This document shows positions 22,183 through 30,310 of a stretch of DNA of 64,000 bases, piece by piece (positions within the stretch are counted from its first letter, which is position 1; each line of letters starts with the position of its first letter). The translations under genes were made by a program, and so were the position numbers. The DNA comes from Pseudonocardia sediminis (GTDB lineage Bacteria > Actinomycetota > Actinomycetes > Mycobacteriales > Pseudonocardiaceae), in contig NZ_SHKL01000001.1 of assembly GCF_004217185.1 (NCBI RefSeq), positions 372,001 through 436,000 on the forward strand, read 5' to 3'. The notes below the pieces were generated by a model. It had not been told where the DNA came from, ran no database searches, and saw nothing but the letters and a program-made list of their open reading frames with translations.

Positions 22183-22598
22183 ATCCCGGCGACGTAGAGC
22201 ACCAGCAGGACCGCCGCGGGTGGTCCGGCGACCCACAGCCACCACGGATCGACGTCGCCGTCGGTGGACAGCGCGACGATCCCCCAGGACGTGAGCGCGA
22301 CTGCGGACAGGCACGCCCAGATGATCGTCAGTACCCGCATCGCGACGCCGCCGCCGGAGTCGGAGAACACCCGGCCGCCGGGCTTCGGTGCGGGCGCCGC
22401 CTCGGGTTCGGGCAGGTCGGACGTGGTGCGCACCAGGTCGGCCCGGGTGCGGGCGGCCCACGCCGCGCCGACGCGCTCGTCGAACTCACCGAGGTCGAGC
22501 TCGCCGGACTCGTGCGCCCGCCGCAGCCGTTCCTGGACCCGCCTGCGGTCCGCGTCGGACACGCGCAGGTCCTCGGGCGGCACGGGCAGCTCGCTCAT
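22161..22598 (-). CDS. DUF1707 domain membrane protein
   Basis: 145 residues. The N-terminal DUF1707 (SHOCT-like) motif is intact: LRVSDADRRRVQERL ... GELDLGEFDERVGAAWAARTRADL. Two membrane helices follow (residues about 88-108 VLTIIWACLSAVALTSWGIV and 118-137 WLWVAGPPAAVLLVLYVAGI). Such proteins are abundant in actinomycetes; the domain probably mediates oligomerisation, and the cellular role is unknown. Divergent from the MetX-like gene. Confidence 0.9.
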   Translation of the reverse strand: MSELPVPPEDLRVSDADRRRVQERLRRAHESGELDLGEFDERVGAAWAARTRADLVRTTSDLPEPEAAPAPKPGGRVFSDSGGGVAMRVLTIIWACLSAVALTSWGIVALSTDGDVDPWWLWVAGPPAAVLLVLYVAGIGRPPRL

Positions 22599-22809
22599 GG
22601 CGTCGATGATGCCGCTCCCGGGGCCCGCTCGGCCACGGCGTTCGCGCTCAGACCTCGGCCGCCGCCCGCGGGATCGGCGTGTGCGGTGCGTACCCGCGGT
22701 GACGGCGCGTGCTTCTGTCCCCGCCGACGCGGTAGTGGTAGGGAACACACGAGCCTGCGGGCGGCGACCCCTCCGCCGTCCGGCGCCCTCATCGAGGAGG
22801 AACGTCCAC

Positions 22810-23871
22810 ATGATCGACAACCCGTTCTACAGCCACGAGTTCCACGGCGACTACGAGCTGATCTCCATCGGGAAGCTGGACCTGGAGGAAGGCGGCTCGA
22901 TCCCGGACTGCCACCTCGCGGTCGCCACGTTCGGCACGCTCAACGACGCCAAGGACAACGCGATCTTCGTGTCGACCTGGTACTCCGGCACCCACCAGAT
23001 CTGGCGTGACGTCTACATCGGCCCCGACCACGCGCTGAACCCGGAGAAGTACTTCATCGTCGTGATCGACCAGATCGGGTCGGGCCTGTCGACGTCGCCG
23101 CACAACGCGGACGGCCCGAACGCCTCCATCGCGATGTCGAAGTTCCCGAAGGTGCGGATCGGCGACGACGTCGTCGCCCAGGAGCGCCTGCTGCGCGAGC
23201 ACTTCGGGATCGAGACGCTGCAGCTCGTCACCGGCGGGTCGATGGGCGCCCAGCAGACCTACGAGTGGGCCGTCCGCTTCCCGGACAAGGTGCTGCGCGC
23301 CGCGCCCATCGCGGGCACCGCCCAGAACACCCCGCACGACTTCCTCTACACCAAGGCCCTGATCGAGGCGATCACCTCGGACCCGGGCTGGAACGGCGGG
23401 GAGTACACGTCCAACGCCGACGTCGTCGACGGCCTGACGCGGCACGCCGGGATCTGGGCCGTGATGGGCTTCTCCACCGAGTTCTGGAAGCAGGAGGTGT
23501 GGCGGGCGCTGGAGTTCGAGTCCAAGGAGGCGTTCCTGGCCGGCTTCCTGGAGCCCTACTTCACCGCGATGGACCCGAACGACCTGCTCGCGATGGCGTG
23601 GAAGTGGCAGCGCGGCGACGTCGCGCGGCACACCGGCGGTGACCTCGCGGCCGCGCTGGACCGGATCACGGCGAAGACGTTCGTCCTGCCGATCAACGAG
23701 GACATGTTCTTCCCGGTCCGCGACCACGTCGCCGAGCAGGAGCTGATCAAGGGCAGCGAGCTGCGGGTGATCGACGACGTCCTCGGCCACCTCGGTCTGT
23801 TCGGCGTCGCTCCGACCTACATCGGCCAGGTCGACCAGCACCTGAAGGACCTGCTCGACACGAAGGTCTGA
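22810..23871 (+). CDS. MetX-like alpha/beta hydrolase (homoserine acetyltransferase family)
   Basis: 353 residues. Fold and motifs match the homoserine O-acetyltransferase branch: the nucleophile Ser in GGSMGAQQTYEW (true MetX has GGSMGGMQ), Asp in PINEDMFFP, and His in VLGHLGLFG. The N-terminus (LEEGGSIPDCHLAVATFGTLND) is also MetX-like. The altered nucleophile elbow and lack of methionine genes nearby argue for a different acyl-transfer or hydrolytic substrate. ATG preceded by GAGGAGGAA. Monocistronic, ended by a strong hairpin. Confidence 0.85.
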   Translation: MIDNPFYSHEFHGDYELISIGKLDLEEGGSIPDCHLAVATFGTLNDAKDNAIFVSTWYSGTHQIWRDVYIGPDHALNPEKYFIVVIDQIGSGLSTSPHNADGPNASIAMSKFPKVRIGDDVVAQERLLREHFGIETLQLVTGGSMGAQQTYEWAVRFPDKVLRAAPIAGTAQNTPHDFLYTKALIEAITSDPGWNGGEYTSNADVVDGLTRHAGIWAVMGFSTEFWKQEVWRALEFESKEAFLAGFLEPYFTAMDPNDLLAMAWKWQRGDVARHTGGDLAAALDRITAKTFVLPINEDMFFPVRDHVAEQELIKGSELRVIDDVLGHLGLFGVAPTYIGQVDQHLKDLLDTKV

Positions 23872-23882
23872 TCCCCGGCGCG

Positions 23883-23916
23883 CCGGTGGGGCGGTTCAGC
23901 CGAACCGCCCCACCGG
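23883..23916. terminator. Strong terminator hairpin between convergent genes
   Basis: Perfect 15-bp stem CCGGTGGGGCGGTTC / GAACCGCCCCACCGG around a four-base loop AGCC, 11 bases after the MetX-like stop and 9 bases before the end of the next, minus-strand gene. Confidence 0.85.
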
Positions 23917-23925
23917 ACCGTCGAT

Positions 23926-24792
23926 CTACTCGCAGGCGATACCGTCGCCGTCGCGGTCGAGCTTGCTGGAGTAGCCGGGGTCGCCGGTGCTGAGCGGGGC
24001 GGCGCCGGCGGCGCGGGCCGCGCTGCAGTTCGCGTAGTAGGCCGAGCCGCCGGAGGAGCTCGACCCGGACAACGAGGACTGCGGGACCGAGGCGGCGCGC
24101 GGTGCGGCGACGAACGGACGGCGGGTGTCGACGTCGGCCGAGGGCTCGTCGACGACGGCGGCGGGCTCCTGCGTGACCGGCGCCGACTGCGGCGCGACGA
24201 CGGGCTCCGGCGCCGCGACCAGCGGCGGGGCCGACGCCTCGCCCAGGACGATCGGGTCGCCGGCGGAGGCCTGCGCCCCGGCGAGCGGGAGCTGGGTGGT
24301 GACGGTGCCGGCCGCGACACCGGCGATCGAGCCGGTCGACGGGCCGAGGGTCACGTTGGTGAAGCCTGCCCGCAGCAGGATGTCGCGGGCCGCGACGTCG
24401 CCGGAGCCGACGACGTTCGGGACGGGCAACAGCACCGGAGCGGGGGCGACGACCGGGGCCGGTGCGGCGACCGGTGCGGGGGCGACCGGAGCGGCGTTGA
24501 CGACGGCGACCGTCATCGCCACGCAGATCACGGCGCCGATCACCGACATCACGATCCCGGCGACGCTGCGGCCGGCGGTGGCCGCCCGGCCGTCCCGGGA
24601 GCGCAGGAAGCCGCTGATCGAGAGGCCGAGGGCGGGGCCGACGACCAGGAGCCCGACGATCGGCAGCCAGCCGACGACCAGGCCGACGATCGAGAGCACG
24701 AACCCCGCGGTGGCCCGGCCGTTGGTCGGGCGGGGCTCCGGTGACGGCGCCGGGAAGGCGGTGCCGGTGGTCTGCCACTGGGTCGTCGTCAT
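23926..24792 (-). CDS. DUF4190-PASTA-excalibur surface protein
   Basis: 288 residues. Two N-terminal helices at about 28-62 and 75-100 form a DUF4190-type membrane unit; an Ala/Pro/Val-rich linker follows. A PASTA-like domain (VPNVVGSGDVAARDILLRAG) lies at about residues 124-185. The C-terminus is an excalibur calcium-binding domain: YYANCSAARAAGAAPLSTG, then DRDGDGIACE with the DxDxDGxxCE pattern. This suggests a membrane protein exposing peptidoglycan- and Ca2+-binding modules at the cell wall. No partner kinase nearby. Confidence 0.88.
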   Translation of the reverse strand: MTTTQWQTTGTAFPAPSPEPRPTNGRATAGFVLSIVGLVVGWLPIVGLLVVGPALGLSISGFLRSRDGRAATAGRSVAGIVMSVIGAVICVAMTVAVVNAAPVAPAPVAAPAPVVAPAPVLLPVPNVVGSGDVAARDILLRAGFTNVTLGPSTGSIAGVAAGTVTTQLPLAGAQASAGDPIVLGEASAPPLVAAPEPVVAPQSAPVTQEPAAVVDEPSADVDTRRPFVAAPRAASVPQSSLSGSSSSGGSAYYANCSAARAAGAAPLSTGDPGYSSKLDRDGDGIACE

Positions 24793-24897
24793 GGGGTCCG
24801 CTCCTGGTGCCGAAGGTCCGTTCGTTGCGGCTACCAGGTCCGGTTGCCCGGATCCGTGCCACTGAACGGAGCATCGCCACCTGTCGTCGGCCCATTA

Positions 24898-24954
24898 CCG
24901 GGCGTCATCAGCGTTGATGACGCCCGGATCGGCTCAGGGCGGATCGGCTCAGGG
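24898..24954 (-). terminator. Terminator hairpin and adjoining 15-bp tandem repeat
   Basis: CCGGGCGTCATCA / TGATGACGCCCGG forms a perfect 13-bp stem (24898-24910 / 24915-24927) just downstream of the minus-strand oxidoreductase. Overlapping it, CGGATCGGCTCAGGG occurs twice in tandem (24925-24939, 24940-24954); the second copy includes that gene's stop codon. Confidence 0.7.
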
Positions 24955-25917
24955 GCGGAGCGCGATCTTCCCGGCGACGGTCCGGTTCGCGTAGCCGGCC
25001 AGCGCGGCGGGTGCCTCGGCCAGCGGGAGGACCTGCGGCTGAGGTGGGTGCAGCTCACCGCGGGAGATCCGGCCGAACACGTCGACGACCAGCTCGAGCG
25101 CCGCGGCCTGGTCCCCGCGCGCCCAGTCGCCCCAGTCCACGCCGACGATCGAGCGGTTCCGCAGCAGCACGATGTTCGCGGGCAGCCGGGGGATGTCACC
25201 GGAGGCGAAGCCCAGGACGCAGAACCGTCCGCCGGAGCCGAGCGCCCGGAGCGCGGCCTCGGCGGAGGGCCCGCCGACCGGGTCGATCACGACGTCGGCC
25301 CCGCCGCCGGTCACCTCGCGGATGGCGTCCTTGAGGTCGGCGTAGTCGATCGCGACCTCGGCCCCGGCGGCCGTCGCGGCGTCCCGCTTGTCCTGCGACG
25401 ACGCCACCGCGACGACGCGGCCACCGAGCCCGCGCGCGACGTCGACGGCGGCCAGCCCGATCCCGCCCCCGGCGCCGAGCACCACGACCCACTCGCCGGG
25501 CTGCACCGCGACGCGCTGCGTCACGCCGAAGACCAGCGTGCAGTAGTTCTCGATCGCCGTCGCCGCGATCTCCGGAGAGACCCCGTCGGGTACCGCGACG
25601 ACCGCCGACGCCGGGAGCACGGCGTGCGAGGTGAACCCGCCGAACGCGGTGAGCAGCGCCGCGACGCGGTCCCCGACGGCGGGCGCGGTGACCCCGTCGC
25701 CGACGGCGGTGACGCGGCCGGCCAGGCTCGAGCCCGGGGTGTAGGGCAGCGGCGGTTTGACCTGGTAGCGGCCGCGTGCGATGAGGTCGTCGACGAAGCT
25801 CACGCCCACCGCGTCGACCTCGACGAGGACCTCGCCGTCGCCGGGGGCCGGAGTCGGCTCCTCCCGGAGTGCCACCACCGCGGGCTCCTCGAAGCTCTCG
25901 CAGACGATCCGCTGCAC
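24949..25917 (-). CDS. Zinc-independent medium-chain dehydrogenase (quinone oxidoreductase type)
   Basis: 322 residues, NADPH:quinone oxidoreductase branch of the MDR superfamily. N-terminal GroES-like part with GEVLVEVDAVGVSFVD and YTPGSSLAGRVTAVGDGV; Rossmann motif VVVLGAGGGIGLAAVDVARGLGG; no Zn-binding Cys cluster. GTG at 25917 is preceded by GAGGAGG at six bases, which decides the start over a longer frame. The substrate may be a quinone, enoyl compound or other enone. Single gene. Confidence 0.92.
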   Translation of the reverse strand: MQRIVCESFEEPAVVALREEPTPAPGDGEVLVEVDAVGVSFVDDLIARGRYQVKPPLPYTPGSSLAGRVTAVGDGVTAPAVGDRVAALLTAFGGFTSHAVLPASAVVAVPDGVSPEIAATAIENYCTLVFGVTQRVAVQPGEWVVVLGAGGGIGLAAVDVARGLGGRVVAVASSQDKRDAATAAGAEVAIDYADLKDAIREVTGGGADVVIDPVGGPSAEAALRALGSGGRFCVLGFASGDIPRLPANIVLLRNRSIVGVDWGDWARGDQAAALELVVDVFGRISRGELHPPQPQVLPLAEAPAALAGYANRTVAGKIALRP

Positions 25918-26095
25918 CTGTGTCCTCCTCGGATCTCGCTCACCCGTACACCGTCGGCCGGGCCGGTGACGACCGTACGTCAGCGGGCACGCCAGGATGT
26001 GCCCTCCGACCGCGACCGATGAGATCCGCCGCCACCCACGGTCCACACCGACGAAACCTGCGACGCAGGACCACGACCACCTCCGGGAGCACACG

Positions 26096-26650
26096 ATGGG
26101 CGTCATCAAGGCACACGAGTTCACCACCGTCGACGGAGTGATCGGTGCTCCGATGTGGACGATGGACTACGAGTTCACCGACGACATGGGTGCCTCCATC
26201 GGCGAGCTCACCGGCAGCTCCGAGGCGATCATCTTCGGCCGGACGACCTGGGAGGAGTCGGGCCCGGCCTGGAGCTCTCGGGACATGGAGACCGACCCGG
26301 GCGCGCCGTTCTTCAACAACACCCCCAAGTACGTCGTCTCCGGCAGCCGGACCGACGCCGAGGGCTGGAACAACTCGCACCTGCTCGGCGCCTACGACGT
26401 CGACACGATCACGAAGTTCAAGGACGGTGTCGACGGCGGGATCTACACCTACGGTAGCGGCACGCTCGTCCGCGCGCTGCTGGCCGACGGCCTGCTCGAC
26501 GAGCTGCACCTCTACGTCTTCCCGCTCGCGCTGGGCGAGGGGCCGAAGATGTTCCCCGAGGGATCGGGCAGGACGGCGCTGACGCTGGCCGGCACCGAGT
26601 CGTTCAGCAACGGCGTCGTGCACCTGACCTACACGCAGCCCGCCTCCTGA
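26096..26650 (+). CDS. Dihydrofolate reductase-like (RibD C-terminal) family protein
   Basis: 184 residues. The RibD_C/deaminase-reductase fold is shown by AHEFTTVDGVIGAP at the start, SEAIIFGRTTWEE, KYVVSGSRTD, YGSGTLVRALL and LHLYVFPLALGEGPKMF. NADPH-binding is expected; the substrate is unknown since these stand-alone proteins are neither true DHFR nor riboflavin enzymes. ATG preceded by GGGAG. A broken paralogue lies about 1.2 kb downstream on the other strand. Confidence 0.9.
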   Translation: MGVIKAHEFTTVDGVIGAPMWTMDYEFTDDMGASIGELTGSSEAIIFGRTTWEESGPAWSSRDMETDPGAPFFNNTPKYVVSGSRTDAEGWNNSHLLGAYDVDTITKFKDGVDGGIYTYGSGTLVRALLADGLLDELHLYVFPLALGEGPKMFPEGSGRTALTLAGTESFSNGVVHLTYTQPAS

Positions 26651-26705
26651 ACGGCACCGCGGTAAAGATCGTGCGGGGCCGTCGCGTGGCCGACAGGATG
26701 TGATC

Positions 26706-27875
26706 GTGAACGATCACATCACGACCCCGATCACCCCGGACCTGCTGCGCGGGGCGCTGGAGCTCGAACGCACCGAGCACGGGCTCGCGCCGCACCGCCT
26801 ACCCGTCCGGGCCCGGGCCCAGGGCGACGGGCAGCTGGCGATGGCCGAGGCCCAGCCCTCCGGCGTCCGGGTGGTGTTCCGGACCCGGGCCGGCGTCGTC
26901 GAGCTGGACACACTGCGCACCCGGGTCGGCTACCGGGGCATGCCGCTGCGCCCCGACGGCGTCTACGACCTGCTCGTCGACGGTGAGCTGGTGGCGCAGG
27001 CGAGCACGACCGGCGGCAAGGTCCTGCTCCTGGACATGGCCACCGGGACCGCGGAGACCCGTCCCGGGCCGGTCGGCACCGTGCGGTTCGACGGCCTGGC
27101 GGACCGCGTCAAGGACGTCGAGATCTGGCTGCCGCACACCGAGATCACCGAACTGGTCGCACTGCGCACCGACGCGCCCGTCGAGGCGGTGCCCGCGGGG
27201 GAGCGCCGGGTGTGGCTGCACCACGGCAGCTCGATCAGCCACGGTTCCAACGCCGCGAGCCCGTCGACGACGTGGGCGGCGCTGGCCGCGGCGCGCGGCG
27301 GCGTCGACCTGGTCAACCTCGGCTTCGGCGGCAGCGCGATGCTCGACCCGTTCACCGCCCGCGCGATGCGTGACACCCCGGCCGACCTGATCAGCGTCAA
27401 GATCGGCATCAACCTGGTCAACGCCGACGTCATGCGGCTGCGCGCGTTCGGCCCGGCCGTGCACGGCTTCCTCGACACGATCCGTGACGGCCACCCGACG
27501 ACGCCGCTGCTGGTCGTGTCGCCGATCCTGTGCCCGATCCACGAGGACACCCCCGGACCGGGAGCGGTGGACATGGAGGACGGCTCGATGCGGTTCAGGG
27601 CGACGGGGGATCCGGCGGAACGGGCGGCCGGGAAGCTCACCCTGACGGTCATCCGCACCGAGCTGGCCCGGATCGTGGCGCAGCGTTCCGTCGACGACCC
27701 GAACCTGACCTACCTCGACGGCCTCGACCTCTACGGCGATGCGGACCACGCCGACCTGCCCCTGCCCGACCGCCTCCACCCCGACGCGGCCACCCACCGC
27801 CGCATCGCGGAGCGCTTCGCGGAGGCAGTGTTCAGCCCGGAGGGGGCGTTCGCGCCTCAGCCGGTGACGGCGTAG
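26706..27875 (+). CDS. SGNH/GDSL-type hydrolase
   Basis: 389 residues. The N-terminal half is a beta-rich domain typical of actinomycete GDSL proteins. The catalytic half shows block I HHGSSISHG with the nucleophile Ser, block II NLGFGGSAM (Gly), block III KIGINLVN (Asn) and block V LPDRLHPD (Asp and His), a full SGNH set. It would be a cytoplasmic or unanchored esterase or carbohydrate deacetylase; no signal peptide is visible. GTG at 26706 is chosen; an earlier GTG two codons upstream is possible. Its last 19 bases overlap a degenerate gene fragment on the other strand. Confidence 0.88.
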   Translation: MNDHITTPITPDLLRGALELERTEHGLAPHRLPVRARAQGDGQLAMAEAQPSGVRVVFRTRAGVVELDTLRTRVGYRGMPLRPDGVYDLLVDGELVAQASTTGGKVLLLDMATGTAETRPGPVGTVRFDGLADRVKDVEIWLPHTEITELVALRTDAPVEAVPAGERRVWLHHGSSISHGSNAASPSTTWAALAAARGGVDLVNLGFGGSAMLDPFTARAMRDTPADLISVKIGINLVNADVMRLRAFGPAVHGFLDTIRDGHPTTPLLVVSPILCPIHEDTPGPGAVDMEDGSMRFRATGDPAERAAGKLTLTVIRTELARIVAQRSVDDPNLTYLDGLDLYGDADHADLPLPDRLHPDAATHRRIAERFAEAVFSPEGAFAPQPVTA

Positions 27876-28055
27876 CTGAGCAGGACGTTCTCGGAGCCGT
27901 CCCGGCGACGCACGTCGAGCAGGGCTCGCACGGCCGATCTGCTAGGCGTTGTGCTCGTTGAACGCCTGGTCGAGCGGCATCGCCATGATGTCGCCGCCCG
28001 TGCCCTCGGTGTAGCCGTCCACACTGATCGCGCTGCTCACAACGATCCTGCCCAT
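27857..28055 (-). pseudogene. Internally deleted dihydrofolate reductase-family gene
   Basis: The minus strand has GGGAGG then ATG at 28055 and an intact family N-terminus (MGRIVVSSAISVDGYTEGTG ... PLDQAFNEHNA), ended by TAG at 27942 after 37 codons. Immediately downstream in another frame, 27934-27857 encodes a family-like C-terminus, ALLDVRRRDGSENVLLSYAV, ending in a stop. The roughly 100-residue middle is missing, so an internal deletion joined the two ends out of frame. The ribosome binding site is intact, so a 37-residue peptide could still be made. Neither piece would fold as an enzyme. Confidence 0.7.
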
Positions 28056-28152
28056 CGTGGTCCTCCCCGGTTCGTGGCTGTTCTCGCACCGGGGACGGAG
28101 CCGGCCGCGGGTTCTCGACATCGGTTCCGGAACTCGTGGTCGGAGGTGGATC

Positions 28153-28281
28153 GGGCGAGTTCACGTCGTCGACGATGGGCAGTTCGCGACGGACCTGAGG
28201 TCGGTGGTGCTCGACGGTGTCGGGCACCACGTGGCGATGGAGGCGCCCGCCCGGCCGGCGGGCGCACTCCTCGCCTCGTCG
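28153..28281 (+). pseudogene. Possible remnant of an alpha/beta hydrolase C-terminus
   Basis: One plus-strand frame reads GRVHVVDDGQFATDLRSV, VLDGVGHHVAMEAPARPA, which looks like the end of an alpha/beta hydrolase, where GVGHxxxMEAP carries the catalytic His. No start or upstream catalytic domain exists, and the frame runs on without a sensible end. Resemblance is by eye; it may be chance. The rest of 28056-28314 shows no gene. Confidence 0.3.
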
Positions 28282-28314
28282 CAGAGGTCGACGAACCCTC
28301 CGAGGGGCCCGGCG

Positions 28315-29295
28315 TCAGGCGCCGGGGGCCTCGCCGCGCAGTGCGGCCGAGAGCTTCGGGCTGACGTCGTCGATGGCGTAGGACAGCGAGAGCGGGCTGG
28401 AGTACCCCAGCGCGCCGGCGAACTCGGTGCCGAAGTCGCCGAGGTAGGCCACCCGGCCCTCGCGCACGGCGGGGATGGCGGCGAACACCGGGTCGGCCAG
28501 CGACTCGGCCTTCGTCCGGCCGAGGACCACGATGACGTCGTTGTCCAGCCGGCCCTGCTGCTCCAGCGAGAGGTTCTGGCTGTCCGGCCGGACGGTGAAC
28601 CCGAGCCCGGCGAACAGTTGGGCGCGCAGGTCGTCGGTACCCATGTTGATCGGCTTGCCCTCCAGGACGAAGTCCATCGACAGGCGCTTGCCCCGGAACT
28701 CGGGGTGGGCGGCGATCGCGTCGGTGAACGTGCGACGTGTGTCGGTGATGACCTGCTCGGCCTGCTCGGTACGGCCCAGGGCCTGCCCGGTGATGCGGGT
28801 CTGCTCCTCCCAGTTCGCCGGGTTCGTGCCGTCCGGGGTCGACTGGGCGACCGTCGGCGCGATCCGGGCGAGCCGGTCGTAGGTCGGCTTGTCGATGAAC
28901 GAGTACACGCCGAGGATCACGTCGGGCCGCAGCGCGGCGATCTGCTCGACGGGGAGCGTCGTCGCGTCGAGCACCTGCGGTGTGGGGCCGAGCGGCGGCT
29001 GCGGGAGCCACGGGCGCTGCTGGAACGGGAAGTCGCCGATGAACTCGCGCTCGGCGACCGGCTGCACGCCGAGGGCCATCGCGAAGTCGGCCTCGTTGTA
29101 GCCGATCGTGACGACCCGCTGCGGTGCGCGCTCGATCGTCGTCGAGCCGAAGGCGTGGTTCAGGGTGACCGGGAACGCGCCGCCCGCGGCGGGCTCGGCC
29201 GACGGTGCGGTGTCCTCGCTCCCGGACGAGCAACCGGTCAGGACGAGGAGCAGGACTGCACCCGCGGAGAACGCGCGCAGCAACGATCGAGGCAT
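28315..29295 (-). CDS. Fe3+-siderophore ABC transporter substrate-binding lipoprotein
   Basis: 326 residues, periplasmic-binding-protein type III (FecB/FepB-like). The signal peptide ends in a lipobox (LLVLTGCSSGS). Mature domain motifs: ERAPQRVVTIGYNEADFAMALG, then EQIAALRPDVILGVYSF, GRLDNDVIVVLGRT and VREGRVAYLGDF. It captures a ferric siderophore or similar chelate; permease and ATPase genes are not in the vicinity, so it must work with an importer elsewhere. ATG at 29295 gives MPRSLLRAFS. A palindrome upstream may be an iron-responsive operator. Confidence 0.92.
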   Translation of the reverse strand: MPRSLLRAFSAGAVLLLVLTGCSSGSEDTAPSAEPAAGGAFPVTLNHAFGSTTIERAPQRVVTIGYNEADFAMALGVQPVAEREFIGDFPFQQRPWLPQPPLGPTPQVLDATTLPVEQIAALRPDVILGVYSFIDKPTYDRLARIAPTVAQSTPDGTNPANWEEQTRITGQALGRTEQAEQVITDTRRTFTDAIAAHPEFRGKRLSMDFVLEGKPINMGTDDLRAQLFAGLGFTVRPDSQNLSLEQQGRLDNDVIVVLGRTKAESLADPVFAAIPAVREGRVAYLGDFGTEFAGALGYSSPLSLSYAIDDVSPKLSAALRGEAPGA

Positions 29296-29323
29296 ATCGG
29301 TTCCTTCCGTGATTGAGGGTGAA

Positions 29324-29333
29324 CTTACGTAAG
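29324..29333 (-). promoter_or_regulatory. Candidate operator upstream of the siderophore-binding gene
   Basis: Perfect 10-bp palindrome CTTACGTAAG, 29 bases upstream of the start, in an AT-richer stretch. Position suggests iron control by a DtxR/IdeR-type repressor, but the match to the 19-bp IdeR consensus is only partial. Confidence 0.35.
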
Positions 29334-29440
29334 GAGAGGGTTGTCTGTCCTTTGACAAAGATCACCGGCGCGCCGCCGCCTGCGACCGGATCGATCGAAC
29401 GAATGACGACCCCGCGCGCCGATCACGCAATGGTGGGGCG

Positions 29441-30121
29441 ATGACGTCGTCCTCGACCCGGCGCGATACCGCGACACCGGCGAAGAGCGCATCAACCCGT
29501 GTGTCGTTCGGGCTCGTCCTGCTGACGCTGCAGCTCTTCTACGTTCCGCTGGAGCTGCTCGTCGCCGGTGCGGTGACCGTGCCCTACGACCTGGGGAGCG
29601 GCACCATCAGCGAGCTCGGAGCCGTGACGTGCGACGAGTACGCCGGGCCGGCCGGGGCCCTGGCGGTGTGCTCGCCCTGGAACGCGGCGATGAACGGCAC
29701 CTTTGTCGCCTCCGGACTTCTGATGGTCATCGGGGTGCTGCTCAGCCGTCCGATGCTCAGGCCCGGCGCTCTCGGTGCCACCGCGGTCGGGGCGTGGGTG
29801 GTCACCGGGCTGGGGTCGATCGGCACCGGGCTCGTGCCGCTGGACGTCTCGCTCGACGTCCATCTGCTGGTGTCGACGCCCGTCTTCGTCGCTCAGCCGG
29901 TGGCGCTGCTGCTCACGGCGGCGGTGCTGCCCCGGCCGAACCGGTTCCTCGCCGCGACCGCCGCCGGGCTCGGGCTCGTCGCGACGGTGGCCGCGGTGGT
30001 GTTCCTGTTCGGAGGCCTGCCGGAGATGGGCGGGGCACTGGAGCGGCTGATCGTCTGGCCGGCCACCCTGTGGCTCGGCGTCACCGCCCTGACGCTCTGG
30101 ATCCGGCAGCGCCGCGAGTGA
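29441..30121 (+). CDS. DUF998 family membrane protein
   Basis: 226 residues, six hydrophobic helices. The first loop has the DUF998 pattern TISELGAVTCDEYAG, and CSPWNAAMNGTFVASGLLMV follows helix two. Helices continue to the C-terminus (IVWPATLWLGVTALTLWI). The N-terminus has a Ser/Thr-rich cytoplasmic tail. Family function is unknown. ATG start; the preceding gene is divergent. Confidence 0.88.
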   Translation: MTSSSTRRDTATPAKSASTRVSFGLVLLTLQLFYVPLELLVAGAVTVPYDLGSGTISELGAVTCDEYAGPAGALAVCSPWNAAMNGTFVASGLLMVIGVLLSRPMLRPGALGATAVGAWVVTGLGSIGTGLVPLDVSLDVHLLVSTPVFVAQPVALLLTAAVLPRPNRFLAATAAGLGLVATVAAVVFLFGGLPEMGGALERLIVWPATLWLGVTALTLWIRQRRE

Positions 30122-30151
30122 TCGTCGGGCGCGTCACCGACCAATGACGAA

Positions 30152-30191
30152 GGCCCTGGTCTCCGACTCTTGCGAGTCTCTGACCAGGGCC
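30152..30191 (-). terminator. Terminator of tRNA-Pro
   Basis: Outer stem GGCCCTGGTC / GACCAGGGCC and inner stem GACTC / GAGTC around TTGC, seven bases beyond the tRNA 3' end. It also lies beyond the convergent DUF998 gene and may serve both. Confidence 0.8.
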
Positions 30192-30197
30192 CTTGTG

Positions 30198-30274
<77 letters not shown>

Positions 30275-30310
30275 AAGTTGCGCGGGCATCCCCGCGAACC
30301 ATGGAGAACT

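Noticed and set aside
22599-22809. SAM-IV-type riboswitch ahead of the MetX-like gene
   Set aside because: The conserved core and pairing of known SAM riboswitches were not found in the leader.
25918-26127. 70-residue N-terminal extension of the quinone oxidoreductase
   Set aside because: It runs into the divergent DHFR-like gene; the GTG at 25917 has an ideal GAGGAGG site.
29324-29345. Full IdeR/DmdR iron box before the siderophore-binding gene
   Set aside because: Only a 10-bp CTTACGTAAG palindrome is present; the 19-bp TTAGGTTAGGCTAACCTAA-type consensus is not matched well enough.
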